DNA of 23,289 bases from CAG-411 sp963643465 (GCA_963643465.1 CAVIJT010000024.1:1-23289); one strand, 5' to 3'. Numbered from the stretch's first letter, positions 5,655-14,459 are shown. Notes: a model not told the origin generated them from the sequence alone. A program made the numbers and translations.

Positions 5655-6632
5655 TTACTGTCTAGACAATCTCTTAGATGTCTCGTACATATATTCATCA
5701 ATTCCTTTTGTCATTGCTAATGCTTCTTGAATATCGTAATCAACCACTTCACCATCACGATATCCAACTACACGGTTTGATGCACCTGCTGCCAACAAGT
5801 CAACTGCCTTTGCACCCATAACAGACGCATACACACGATCTCTTGCAGATGGGCTTCCACCTCTCTGAATATGTCCGATAATAGTTGCTCTTGTCTCAAT
5901 ACCAGTAGCCTTCTCAATTCTCTCAGCCATTCCGTATGAATCACCAACACCTTCTGCATTGATAATAATATGATGTTTCTTACCTAACTTTTTCTTTTCT
6001 AAGATGTTGTTAATAAGTTTCTGCTCATCATTGTCATACTTCTCAACCATGAGAATATCTTCTGCTCCGTTGGCAATACCACACCACAATGCAATGTATC
6101 CTGCCTGACGTCCCATTACTTCAATAATACTACATCTCTCATGAGAAGTAGATGTATCACGAACCTTATCGATTGCTTCCATAGCTGTATTCACTGCAGT
6201 ATCAAATCCAATGGTATATTCTGTACATGCAATATCAAGGTCAATGGTTCCAGGAATACCAACTGTATTGATTCCTAAACTTGCAAGTTTGCTTGCTCCC
6301 ATGAAAGAACCATCTCCACCGATTACAACCAAACCATCAATGCCGTGCTTTCTTAAAATCTCGGCACCTCTCTTCTGCACTTCCAATTCCTTGAATTCTA
6401 AGCAACGAGCTGTGTAAAGAATGGTTCCACCTCTTTGAAGAATATCTGCAACACTTCTGGTATCCATGTCTACAATGTCCTCTTCCAAAAGACCTGCATA
6501 TCCATGCTTGATTCCCTTTACTTTCAAACCTGCTGCCAATGCAGTTCTGACAACGGCTCTAATTGCTGCATTCATTCCAGGTGCATCTCCACCACTTGTT
6601 AAAACTCCAATTGTTTGTACTTTATTTGCCAT
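5655..6632 (-). CDS. pfkA: ATP-dependent 6-phosphofructokinase
   Basis: Phosphorylates fructose 6-phosphate to the 1,6-bisphosphate, the committed glycolytic step, in the cytoplasm. The 325-aa length fits the short bacterial PfkA. Motifs: GVLTSGGDAPGMNAAIRAVV at the N-terminus, GGDGS near 105 (Gly after Asp as in ATP-using enzymes), PGTID with the catalytic Asp near 130, IGFDTAVNTAMEAID, EVMGRQAGY, and HIQRGGSPSARDR. The family motif TIDND reads TIDLD here; the catalytic Asp and the second Asp are kept. GGAGGT lies 9 nt before the ATG. It follows dnaE by 106 nt, at the end of the hprK to pfkA series, which suits a glycolytic gene beside catabolite control, and it ends at a strong terminator. 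Confidence 0.96.
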   Translation of the reverse strand: MANKVQTIGVLTSGGDAPGMNAAIRAVVRTALAAGLKVKGIKHGYAGLLEEDIVDMDTRSVADILQRGGTILYTARCLEFKELEVQKRGAEILRKHGIDGLVVIGGDGSFMGASKLASLGINTVGIPGTIDLDIACTEYTIGFDTAVNTAMEAIDKVRDTSTSHERCSIIEVMGRQAGYIALWCGIANGAEDILMVEKYDNDEQKLINNILEKKKLGKKHHIIINAEGVGDSYGMAERIEKATGIETRATIIGHIQRGGSPSARDRVYASVMGAKAVDLLAAGASNRVVGYRDGEVVDYDIQEALAMTKGIDEYMYETSKRLSRQ

Positions 6633-6738
6633 TTCTTTTTGACCTCCAATTTATATCATATTCATTTGTCTTTACTGTTCACACCTTGCCAAGTGAGACG
6701 GTAATTTTTTGCTCATTTGTTTTATTGTAATCTCTATT

Positions 6739-9700
6739 TTACAACTTTTCAACAGTTTTTTCAACAACCTTCACATTTTCAGTTCCATATTTTTCTGCCA
6801 ATTTTTCCCTCACACTTTCCGATAATGAGATTTTACTTTGCATTCCATAGGATTTTCTAGCGTTTTCCGTTTTGCAATAGATAATCAATTCTGCATCACC
6901 TGGATTTTCTCTAAGTATCTGTGAAAGGCTTTCTTCTTCTGCCTGATAGGCAGCTTTGTCCTGAAATTGTATCCACATTTGCTTTGGAATCTGCTCAAAC
7001 GGAATGATTTTTTGCAAAATCAATTTTGCCGGCCGCTCCTCTTCCACCGAAACTTTTCCAACAATGAATACTTTTCGGTCTTCCACAAACATGGCACGAT
7101 TTTTTTCAAAATCTCTTGGAAATACTATGATTTCCACAGTTCCGTACATGTCCTCCAAAGTTAAAAATGCCATCATAGAATTGGTTCTTGTAGTTTTTAC
7201 TGTAATTCCAGTAATCATACCACCAAGAATAGCTTTGGCATCTTGGATTACACGAGGTTGATTACTCTCTTCCTGAAGAGCAAAATCTAATGTAGTATTG
7301 GTTATATTTTTTTGCAACAACTGGGTATCATCCTCCAATGGATGCCCGCTGACATACATACCAAGTACCTCTTTTTCCATGGCAAGTCGTTCTTCCTTTT
7401 TAAAATCCTCCACATTAGGAAAATGAATCTCAAACTGCTCTTTTACCTCACCACCAAAAAAGTCCATTAAAGACATCTGACCTGCAATGCCATCTTTCTT
7501 TTCTCGATTTACCTCATCTAACACTTGTGCATAAATAAGCATTTTCTGTCTGCGTTTTCCTTTCATTTGGTCAAAGGCACCAGACTTAATAAAGTTTTCC
7601 ATGGTTCGTTTATTTACTTCTTTTCCAGACAGACGCATGGCAAAATCTTTCATATCTTTATATTTTCCATTTTTCTCTCGTTCCTGTACGATGGCATCAA
7701 TAATTGGCCGTCCAAGTCCCTTAATCGCAGAAAGACCATATCGGATTTTTCCTTCGCCCTCCTCATAGGATACAGAAAAATTACCTTCTCCTTCATTGAC
7801 ATCTGGCGGCAAAATGGAAATATTGAGATTTTTACAGCTCATTATATATTCTGAAACTTTGGTAGTATTATCCAACACCGAAGTCATAAGAGCCGCCATG
7901 AATTCTACTGGGTAATAGCATTTCAAAAAAGCAGTTTGATAAGAAACCACTGCGTAGCAAGCTGCATGGGATTTATTAAAAGCATACTTTGCAAAATCCG
8001 TCATCTCATCGTAAATTTTGTTTGCCACCTCCGCAGAAATGCCGTTAGCCACACAACCTTTTACCCCTTCCTCTTCATTTCCGTAGACAAAACTCTGACG
8101 CTCTTTTGCCATGACATCTGCCTTTTTCTTTGCCATGGCTCTTCGAACTAAATCACTTCTTCCAAAACTATATCCTGCAAGCTCTCGCACAATTTGCATA
8201 ACTTGCTCCTGATAGACAATACAGCCATAGGTTGGTTCCAAAATAGAAACTAACTCTTTACAATCATAAGTTACGCTATCTTTGTTTTTCTTTCCTTTGA
8301 TATACTTAGGAATAAAATCCATAGGACCCGGACGATACAGGGAAATTCCAGCAATTACATCTTCCAGATTTTCCGGCTTTAACTCTTTCATAAAGTTTTT
8401 CATTCCGGGACTTTCCAACTGGAAAATACCCTCTGTTTTTCCAGAAGAAATGAGCTGATATACTACTTCATCTTCCATATTGATTTTATCAATATTTAAT
8501 GGAACTCCATGTAACTGCTGTGCCTTTTTATATTCCTGAGAATCTGGCGAAAGTTTGGACAATTTTCGATTAACCAGATTGACTGCATCCTGTATAACCG
8601 TCAGTGTTCGAAGTCCCAAAAAGTCCATCTTTAAAAGCCCTAACTCTTCCAATGTGGTCATGGTATACTGGGTAGTAATTTTGTCATCTGCTGCCTTCGA
8701 AAGAGGTACATACTCATCTACAGCCTCTTTACTGATTACCACTCCCGCTGCATGCATGGATGTATGTCTTGGAAGTCCCTCCAAACGCATAGAAATATCT
8801 ATTAGAAATTTCGCTTGCTCATCACTTTCATATAAATTACGAAGCTCCCGATTTGTTTCCAATGCCTTCTTTATAGTAATTCCAAGTTCTGTAGGTATCA
8901 TTTTAGCAATACCATCCACATAACTATAAGGCAAATCCAATGCTCGTCCCACATCGCGAATTACCATTTTTGCAGCCATTGTACCAAAGGTAACAATCTG
9001 TACTACTTTTTCTTTTCCGTATTTTTCCACCACATAATCAATGACTTTTTGACGTTTTTCATAGCAAAAATCAATATCTATATCGGGCATGGTAAGTCGT
9101 TCCGGATTGAGGAAACGCTCAAATAACAGATTATATTTAATGGGATCAATATTGGTAATTTCTAAGGCGTATGCCACAATACTTCCTGCCGCAGACCCAC
9201 GTCCGGGTCCCACTGGAATGTCATTGTCTTTTGCATATTTGATAAAGTCCCATACAATCAAAAAATAATCGACAAATCCCATTCCTTTAATAGTTTCCAG
9301 CTCATACTGCATACGTTCCACTAACTCTTTCGATGGATTTTCATATCTTTGCTCTAAACCATCTTTACAACATTTCTGCAAGTATTCCCAAGCAGTATAA
9401 CCTTCCGGCACATCATATTTCGGCAATTTATATTCTCCAAAGGTAATCTCTACATTACAACGTTCTGCAATTTTATGTGTATTTTCTAACGCTTCCAACG
9501 CATAAGGAAACAAATTCGCCATCTCCTCTGGAGATTTTAAATAAAATTGCCCACCATCGTAACGCATACGATTTTCATCTGTGACCTTTTTCTGTGTCTG
9601 TATACAAAGCAAAATATCGTGTGCTTGCTGATCTTTGGCATAGGTATAATGGGTATCGTTGGTTGCCACCAAATCAATTCCCGTCTCCTGATGCATTCTA

Positions 9701-10272
9701 AGAAGCCCTTGATTCACCGTAGTCTGTTCCGCAATCCCATGATCTTGAAGCTCTAAGAAAAAATTGCCCTCACCAAAAATATCTCTAAGACGAAGGGCTT
9801 CTTTTTTGGCTTCTTCATAAAAACCACGCTTTAAATTACTTGCTACCACACCTGCAAGACAAGCACTAAGCGCAATGATTCCCTCATGATACTCTTCCAG
9901 CACTTCGTAATCTACTCTAGGCTTATAATAAAAACCCTCTGTAAATCCCTTCGAAACAATTTTCATCAAATTTCCATAACCTTTATCATTTTCTGCCAAA
10001 AGTACCAAATGATGATATCGTTCTTCGCCACTAACATTTTCTCTATCTTTGCGACTTCCAGGTGCCACATATACTTCGCATCCTATAATCGGCTTAATTC
10101 CTACTTTTTTTGCTTCCTTATAAAAATTAATTACACCATACATCACACCATGATCCGTAATGGCAATGCTATCCATTCCTAACTCTTTGGTGCGTGCAAT
10201 CAACTCCGGTATTTTACTGGATCCGTCCAGCAAACTGTATTCCGTATGAACGTGCAAATGTGTAAAATTCAT
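6739..10272 (-). CDS. dnaE: DNA polymerase III subunit alpha, DnaE type
   Basis: Replicative polymerase of the C family, 1177 aa. An N-terminal PHP domain has an intact-looking metal motif (THLHVHTEYSLLDG, ITDHG, GCEVY, NDTHY), unlike the degenerate E. coli one. The catalytic core has GPGRGSAAGS near 354-363, PDIDIDF near 395-401 with the metal-binding aspartates, RHTSMHAAGVVIS, YRPGPMDFI, and YGCIVYQEQVM. A helix-hairpin-helix region and an OB fold (about 1010-1090, GGMITGITVKTT, VEIIVFPRDF) follow. There is no proofreading exonuclease insertion, so this is DnaE, not PolC. The start is ATG 10272: AAAGGTG ends 6 nt before it, while the longer frame starts at the GTG inside that site. It lies 74 nt past crh, across a hairpin. 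Confidence 0.97.
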   Translation of the reverse strand: MNFTHLHVHTEYSLLDGSSKIPELIARTKELGMDSIAITDHGVMYGVINFYKEAKKVGIKPIIGCEVYVAPGSRKDRENVSGEERYHHLVLLAENDKGYGNLMKIVSKGFTEGFYYKPRVDYEVLEEYHEGIIALSACLAGVVASNLKRGFYEEAKKEALRLRDIFGEGNFFLELQDHGIAEQTTVNQGLLRMHQETGIDLVATNDTHYTYAKDQQAHDILLCIQTQKKVTDENRMRYDGGQFYLKSPEEMANLFPYALEALENTHKIAERCNVEITFGEYKLPKYDVPEGYTAWEYLQKCCKDGLEQRYENPSKELVERMQYELETIKGMGFVDYFLIVWDFIKYAKDNDIPVGPGRGSAAGSIVAYALEITNIDPIKYNLLFERFLNPERLTMPDIDIDFCYEKRQKVIDYVVEKYGKEKVVQIVTFGTMAAKMVIRDVGRALDLPYSYVDGIAKMIPTELGITIKKALETNRELRNLYESDEQAKFLIDISMRLEGLPRHTSMHAAGVVISKEAVDEYVPLSKAADDKITTQYTMTTLEELGLLKMDFLGLRTLTVIQDAVNLVNRKLSKLSPDSQEYKKAQQLHGVPLNIDKINMEDEVVYQLISSGKTEGIFQLESPGMKNFMKELKPENLEDVIAGISLYRPGPMDFIPKYIKGKKNKDSVTYDCKELVSILEPTYGCIVYQEQVMQIVRELAGYSFGRSDLVRRAMAKKKADVMAKERQSFVYGNEEEGVKGCVANGISAEVANKIYDEMTDFAKYAFNKSHAACYAVVSYQTAFLKCYYPVEFMAALMTSVLDNTTKVSEYIMSCKNLNISILPPDVNEGEGNFSVSYEEGEGKIRYGLSAIKGLGRPIIDAIVQEREKNGKYKDMKDFAMRLSGKEVNKRTMENFIKSGAFDQMKGKRRQKMLIYAQVLDEVNREKKDGIAGQMSLMDFFGGEVKEQFEIHFPNVEDFKKEERLAMEKEVLGMYVSGHPLEDDTQLLQKNITNTTLDFALQEESNQPRVIQDAKAILGGMITGITVKTTRTNSMMAFLTLEDMYGTVEIIVFPRDFEKNRAMFVEDRKVFIVGKVSVEEERPAKLILQKIIPFEQIPKQMWIQFQDKAAYQAEEESLSQILRENPGDAELIIYCKTENARKSYGMQSKISLSESVREKLAEKYGTENVKVVEKTVEKL

Positions 10273-10293
10273 ACTGTTCACCTTTCTTTAACG

Positions 10294-10328
10294 CAAAGGA
10301 AGCGACTGCAACAATGGCAGTCGCTTCC
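10294..10328 (-). terminator. Hairpin between crh and dnaE, probable partial terminator
   Basis: A perfect 12-bp GC-rich stem (GGAAGCGACTGC 10298-10309, complement 10317-10328), loop 7 nt, lies 18 nt after the HPr stop. On minus it is followed by TTTGCGTTAA, a short U-tract, so partial termination that lowers dnaE relative to the upstream genes is plausible. Confidence 0.65.
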
Positions 10329-10346
10329 AAATCTCTATTTACAGCT

Positions 10347-10604
10347 CTATTCTTTGCTGCTTAAATACTTTTCAATATTTTCAATTGCTTCCTGCTCATC
10401 TGAACCATTTGCAATAACATTCACTTCTTCGCCTGCTGCAAGACCTAAACTCATCATCCCCATAATGCTCTTTGCATTCACTTTCATCTCTTCACATTCT
10501 ATATAAATGCTACTCTCATAACGACTTGCTACCTGTACCAATAGTGCAACCGGTCTTGCCTCTAATCCAGTAGGAATATTTATCGTCATCTTCTTCGTTA
10601 CCAT
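10347..10604 (-). CDS. crh: Crh-like HPr, His15 replaced by Glu, Ser46 kept
   Basis: 85-aa HPr-fold protein. Canonical HPr carries phosphate from enzyme I on His15; here the active-site segment reads GLEARPVA, so residue 15 is Glu (codon GAG), as Bacillus Crh has Gln there (GLQARPAA). The regulatory site is intact: NAKSIMGMMSL puts Ser at 46 for HprK. It should therefore be unable to transport sugar phosphate and act only in regulation, as corepressor of CcpA-type factors or by binding enzymes. Start: ATG 10604, with AAGGAGGAG 7 nt upstream; it begins 1 nt after the whiA stop, so translation is probably coupled. The frame extends 13 codons further upstream into whiA without support. hprK lies five genes upstream in the same series; whiA-crh adjacency matches Bacillus. 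Confidence 0.9.
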   Translation of the reverse strand: MVTKKMTINIPTGLEARPVALLVQVASRYESSIYIECEEMKVNAKSIMGMMSLGLAAGEEVNVIANGSDEQEAIENIEKYLSSKE

Positions 10605-10605
10605 G

Positions 10606-11565
10606 TTACTTCTCCTCCTTTTGTTCTCTAAGATCATCTGCAATATTACTTAGTTTTCTTAATCTATGATTCACACCAGATTTTCCTATAGGTTTACTTA
10701 ACATACTGCCAAGTTCCTTCAAGGACGCATCTGGTTGCTCCATCCTAAGCGTTGCAATCTCTTTGAGTCCCGGTGCCAAATTCCCGAATCCAATGGTCTC
10801 CTGAATATACAAAATATCTTCTAACTGCTTGCTTGCCGCTGTAACTGTCTTATTAATATTAGCAGTCTCACAATTCACTTTTCGATTAATAGAATTCCGC
10901 ATTTCCTTTAGAATACGCACATTCTCTAAATCCATTAGTGCTTTATGAGCCTCCATAATATTTAGTATGTCGACAATCTGCGAACCATCCTTTACATATA
11001 CCACATAATATTTTTTGCGGATTACCACCTTTGCATCTACACCAAAAAAACGTATCACTTCTTTTAATTGTTCTGCTTTCTGCTCTGTTGTCATAATAAT
11101 CTCAAAATGATACGTCTTCTCCGGATCACTCATAGACCCACTAACCAAAAATGCTCCGCGTATAAATGCCCGCTTACAACAGGTATTTTGTATAATAATA
11201 TTGGGGACAATGGCCTCATTCTCATAAAGTTCTCCATCAGAATTCAACAATTTGGTTGCCTCTAATATTTTTTCCGTTACATTTCGATCTTTCATTAGCA
11301 AAGTATACATATGATTCTTTTTCACATTTTGTCCCTGTTTTCCAAGAATCGTCACTTCGCCCTGAAATGTTTCCTTTACTAACATAAAATATTTTCTTGC
11401 AACTGTCAAGTTTTCCGTAATAATTTTAATGGAATACCGTCCATTGTCCTCTTGCTCAATTTTACCACAAAGGCTAATAATTGCAGCAATTTCTGCTATC
11501 TGACAATGCCTTGCTGTAGGTATATGTTTTGATAACTCTTCTTTTATATTCCTTGAAAACGACAT
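10606..11565 (-). CDS. whiA: WhiA family DNA-binding protein
   Basis: 319 aa, the usual WhiA length. WhiA combines a degenerate LAGLIDADG homing-endonuclease fold (here RGAFLVSGSMSDPEKTYHFE near 135-155) with a C-terminal helix-turn-helix (ASLKELGSMLSKPIGKSGVN, then HRLRKLSNIAD). In Streptomyces it controls sporulation; in Firmicutes it is a nucleoid-associated protein affecting division and chromosome segregation. The N-terminus MSFSRNIKEELSKH is typical. The start overlaps the end of rapZ by 22 nt and the stop lies 1 nt before crh, so rapZ-whiA-crh look translationally coupled. In Bacillus yvcK sits between the rapZ homolog and whiA; here it is absent. Confidence 0.95.
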   Translation of the reverse strand: MSFSRNIKEELSKHIPTARHCQIAEIAAIISLCGKIEQEDNGRYSIKIITENLTVARKYFMLVKETFQGEVTILGKQGQNVKKNHMYTLLMKDRNVTEKILEATKLLNSDGELYENEAIVPNIIIQNTCCKRAFIRGAFLVSGSMSDPEKTYHFEIIMTTEQKAEQLKEVIRFFGVDAKVVIRKKYYVVYVKDGSQIVDILNIMEAHKALMDLENVRILKEMRNSINRKVNCETANINKTVTAASKQLEDILYIQETIGFGNLAPGLKEIATLRMEQPDASLKELGSMLSKPIGKSGVNHRLRKLSNIADDLREQKEEK

Positions 11566-12425
11566 GATCCACTCTTCTCCACATCTCTATGTTCTACTTT
11601 TATGCCATAATTATTGGAAGACAATTTTCTGGTAATGGCATTTGCTAAAGTAACAGAACGATGCTGCCCACCGGTACATCCTACTGCTACCACCAGTTGA
11701 TTTTTTCCTTCTGCAATATAATTAGGTATTAAGAAATTTAACATATCCTCCAGCTTGCCTAAAAAAATCTGCGCCTCTTTGGTTGCCATTACATACTCAT
11801 ACACTTCTTTGTCATTTCCTGTTTTTGCCTTTAACTCTGGTATGTAAAACGGATTTGGAAGAAAACGCACATCAAATACTAAATCCGCATCAATAGGAAT
11901 TCCATATTTGAAGCCAAAGGATAAAATGGTTAAATAGAAATTATCAAACTGGCTGTTATTTACAAATATTTTATCAATCTCCGTCTTTAACTCTCGAACC
12001 AAAAGATGGGTAGTATCGATAATGTAATCTGCTCTTGCCTTTAAAAAGCTGGTTCTTCTTCTCTCCTCATCAATAGCTTCCTCCACACGACCTTTTCCAG
12101 CCAAAGGATGGTTATGACGAGTCTCTTTATATCTTTTTATCAGCACTTCTGTGGCACAATCCAAAAACAAAATTTCATATTTTATTTTTCGCTGATCCAG
12201 TTCTCCTAATATCTCTGGAAGCTGATCTAAAAATTCTCCACTTCTTACGTCTACCCCTAGTGCTACTTTATTTACATTTTTTGCCTCAAACACTGTAAGT
12301 TGCGCCAATTTGGGAATTAACTGAACAGGCAAATTATCGACACAAAAATATTCCGCATCCTCCAACATTTTTAATACAGAATTTTTTCCTGCTCCCGATA
12401 TTCCTGTAATGATTACAAAACGCAT
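11544..12425 (-). CDS. rapZ: RapZ/YvcJ family nucleotide-binding protein
   Basis: 293-aa P-loop protein. In E. coli RapZ delivers the sRNA GlmZ to RNase E to control glucosamine-6-phosphate synthase; the Bacillus homolog YvcJ binds and hydrolyses nucleotides and affects competence. Features: Walker A at the N-terminus (GISGAGKNSVLK), FCVDNLPVQLIPKLAQL, FLDCATEVLIKRYKETRHNH, SFGFKYGIPIDADLVFDVRF, and the conserved C-terminal VAVGCTGGQHRSV. The Walker A residue after GK is Asn (codon AAT) instead of Ser/Thr, although Ser follows; this may alter Mg-nucleotide binding. GGAGGAG lies 5 nt before the ATG. It overlaps whiA. Its job in this organism, likely tied to amino-sugar or wall precursor metabolism, is inferred from neighbours such as murB. 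Confidence 0.95.
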   Translation of the reverse strand: MRFVIITGISGAGKNSVLKMLEDAEYFCVDNLPVQLIPKLAQLTVFEAKNVNKVALGVDVRSGEFLDQLPEILGELDQRKIKYEILFLDCATEVLIKRYKETRHNHPLAGKGRVEEAIDEERRRTSFLKARADYIIDTTHLLVRELKTEIDKIFVNNSQFDNFYLTILSFGFKYGIPIDADLVFDVRFLPNPFYIPELKAKTGNDKEVYEYVMATKEAQIFLGKLEDMLNFLIPNYIAEGKNQLVVAVGCTGGQHRSVTLANAITRKLSSNNYGIKVEHRDVEKSGSCRFQGI

Positions 12426-12506
12426 GCAAACTCCTCCTCTCGGTATTTCTGAAATGGTCCTGGCCTATCCTAAGTGAAAACATATCTGATATGTACTTCT
12501 CTTATT

Positions 12507-13427
12507 TTATTTCAAGAAACGTACTTCCGGTTCTAACGTTACCTGAAACTTCTCATACACAATTCGAGACACATCTTCCAATAACTGATGCGCATCTTTT
12601 GCAGTTCCTTCTCCTACATTCACTACAAAACCGCAGTGTTTTTCAGAAACCATAAGATCACCTACTCGATAACCTCTCAGTCCTGCATCCTCAATCAACT
12701 TTCCTGCAAAATATCCTTCTGGTCTTTTAAAGGTACTTCCTGCACTTGGGTATTCTAAAGGTTGCTTTTCTTTTCTTCTATTTTGATACTCTTCCATGGT
12801 AGCATAAATAGTTTCCTGCCCTCCCTTGAACAATAAAAATTCTGCCTGTGTAACAATGTATCCTTCTCTTTGAATTACACTAGAGCGATATCCAAGTTCC
12901 AATTGCTCTTTGGTAAGCACTTTACTTTCTCCTTCTGGAGTAACTACTTTTGCCCATTGGATGCAATCTTTGATTTCTCCACCATAAGCTCCAGCATTCA
13001 TGGTAATGGCACCGCCAAGCATTCCAGGAATACCTGCTGCAAATTCTAATCCAGTTAAACCTTCTTTGGCTGCTTCTTTTGCTAATTTGGAAAGCATCAT
13101 CCCTGCCCCTGCACAAACAAGGAAACTACCATCCGAATTTTTCTTTATTTCCATAGATGAAAAATTCTTTCCCACATGAAGGATTACCCCCGCGTATCCC
13201 TCATCCTCTGCAAGCACATTACTTCCATTTCCCAATACATAATAAGGAACATTTTGCTCTTTGCAACAAGCAATAATTCTAGCAATCTCTTCCTCACTCT
13301 TTGGTTTCAAAAAATACTCGGCTGGTCCACCAATACGAAACGTAGTATGTTTTGCAAGGCTTTCCTGTCTCTCTATCTGTTCTTCGGTAAGAATCTTTTT
13401 AACGGCATCATCAAATTCTAAATTCAT
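12507..13427 (-). CDS. murB: UDP-N-acetylenolpyruvoylglucosamine reductase
   Basis: FAD-dependent cytoplasmic enzyme that reduces UDP-GlcNAc-enolpyruvate with NADPH to UDP-MurNAc, the second committed peptidoglycan step. Signs: TTFRIGGPAEYF and YVLGNGSNVLAEDEGY in the FAD-binding part, EFAAGIPGMLGGAITMNAGA, GYRSSVIQ, then the catalytic region YPSAGSTFKRPEGYFAGKLI with the Ser general acid, and GFVVNVGEGTAKD. About 306 aa from ATG 13427 (GGGA 7 nt upstream). A TTG at 13448 with AGGA 5 nt upstream would add seven residues; the choice is open. It lies between glk and rapZ, 81 nt before rapZ. Confidence 0.96.
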   Translation of the reverse strand: MNLEFDDAVKKILTEEQIERQESLAKHTTFRIGGPAEYFLKPKSEEEIARIIACCKEQNVPYYVLGNGSNVLAEDEGYAGVILHVGKNFSSMEIKKNSDGSFLVCAGAGMMLSKLAKEAAKEGLTGLEFAAGIPGMLGGAITMNAGAYGGEIKDCIQWAKVVTPEGESKVLTKEQLELGYRSSVIQREGYIVTQAEFLLFKGGQETIYATMEEYQNRRKEKQPLEYPSAGSTFKRPEGYFAGKLIEDAGLRGYRVGDLMVSEKHCGFVVNVGEGTAKDAHQLLEDVSRIVYEKFQVTLEPEVRFLK

Positions 13428-13461
13428 ATCTCTGTCCCATCTTTCCAATTTATTCCTATAC

Positions 13462-13488
13462 AGAAAGAAATGCCTGCTAAACAGGCAT
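13462..13488 (-). terminator. Weak terminator-like hairpin between glk and murB
   Basis: ATGCCTG (13470-13476) pairs with CAGGCAT (13482-13488), 5-nt loop, 8 nt past the glk stop. On minus it is followed by TTCTTTCTG. A short stem and broken U-tract suggest partial termination or mRNA end protection. Confidence 0.5.
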
Positions 13489-13496
13489 CTCCTTAT

Positions 13497-14459
13497 CTAA
13501 TCTAAAATCATCTTTGCACAACCGAAAATTCCCGCGTCATTTCCCAGTTCTGCAAGTTTAAATTCTTTGTTTTGTAAAGCAAACATCACGTTCTTTTCAT
13601 AGTTTTGTTTAATACGTGTGGTTAATATATCTCCAGCTTTTGATACTCCTCCACCAATAACAAATACCTCTGGGTCTACAACTGCTGCAATATGTGAAGC
13701 AGCAATTCCCAAATATCTAGTCAACTGATCCACCAAATCATTGGCAAGCTCGTCACCATCCTTTGCTGCATCAAAAATAGTCTTGGCTGATAAATACTGA
13801 AGATCTCTTAAACGGGATGGCTTATTTGACACAAGTAACAGACGTTTTGCTTCTTTCACAATTCCTGTGGCAGATGCAAACTGTTCCAAACATCCTCTCT
13901 TACCACAATTACAAGTATCTTCCTCATCATAGTTTACTGTAATATGTCCGATTTCTCCTGCTGCACCTTTGCTTCCGGTCAGTATCTTTCCATTTAAAAT
14001 AATACCACCACCAACACCAGTACCCAGTGTCATCATCACTACATTTTCATATCCTTTTCCGCCGCCTTGCCACATTTCTCCAAGCGCAGCCACATTGGCA
14101 TCATTTCCAACTTTTACATTCTGAATTCCTGTGAGCTTTGTAACTTCCTCAGCTACATTGAAAATTCCCCATCCAAGATTGACACATTTTAACACAGTGC
14201 CATCGGCTGTAATAGGTCCCGGAATTCCAAGCCCCATTCCTAATATATCTTCTTTGGAAATTCCCTCTTTCTCCAACTTCTCATCTACAGAAGCAGCGAT
14301 ATCGCTGAGAATAAAACTTCCGCCTTCATCTTTTCTTGTAACTATTTCCCATTTATCCAGCACAGTCCCCTGATCATTAAACAACCCAATTTTTACTGTC
14401 GTTCCTCCGATGTCCACTCCTAAACAGTATTTTCCCATATTTTTAAACCATTTACACAA
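13497..14459 (-). CDS. glk: ROK family glucokinase
   Basis: Phosphorylates cytoplasmic glucose with ATP to glucose 6-phosphate, important where sugar enters without the phosphotransferase system. ROK signature: phosphate motif DIGGTTVKIGLF, GLGIPGPI, GNDANVAALGEMW with the catalytic Asp, MTLGTGVGGGIILNGKI, GEIGHITV, and the zinc site CNCGKRGCLEQFASATGI. The zinc motif separates it from hexokinase-type Glk. The start is uncertain: TTG 14459 has AAAGGA 10 nt upstream and gives 320 aa; ATG 14438 (MGKYCLGVDIGG) fits the usual family N-terminus but has no ribosome binding site. It lies 77 nt after hprK and 49 nt before murB. Glucose specificity is inferred from family and context; other hexoses are possible. 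Confidence 0.93.
   Translation of the reverse strand: MCKWFKNMGKYCLGVDIGGTTVKIGLFNDQGTVLDKWEIVTRKDEGGSFILSDIAASVDEKLEKEGISKEDILGMGLGIPGPITADGTVLKCVNLGWGIFNVAEEVTKLTGIQNVKVGNDANVAALGEMWQGGGKGYENVVMMTLGTGVGGGIILNGKILTGSKGAAGEIGHITVNYDEEDTCNCGKRGCLEQFASATGIVKEAKRLLLVSNKPSRLRDLQYLSAKTIFDAAKDGDELANDLVDQLTRYLGIAASHIAAVVDPEVFVIGGGVSKAGDILTTRIKQNYEKNVMFALQNKEFKLAELGNDAGIFGCAKMILD

Noticed and set aside
6633..6738. Separate pfkA promoter in the dnaE-pfkA gap
   Set aside because: TATGAT-like boxes occur but no -35 element at suitable spacing matched better than 3 of 6.
10605..10643. 13-codon extension of crh into whiA
   Set aside because: The ribosome binding site AAGGAGGAG points to ATG 10604, and HPr proteins have no such extension.
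12480..12494. Palindrome ACATAT-CTG-ATATGT between murB and rapZ
   Set aside because: Short, AT-only stem expected by chance in this AT-rich sequence; no supporting promoter or U-tract of note.
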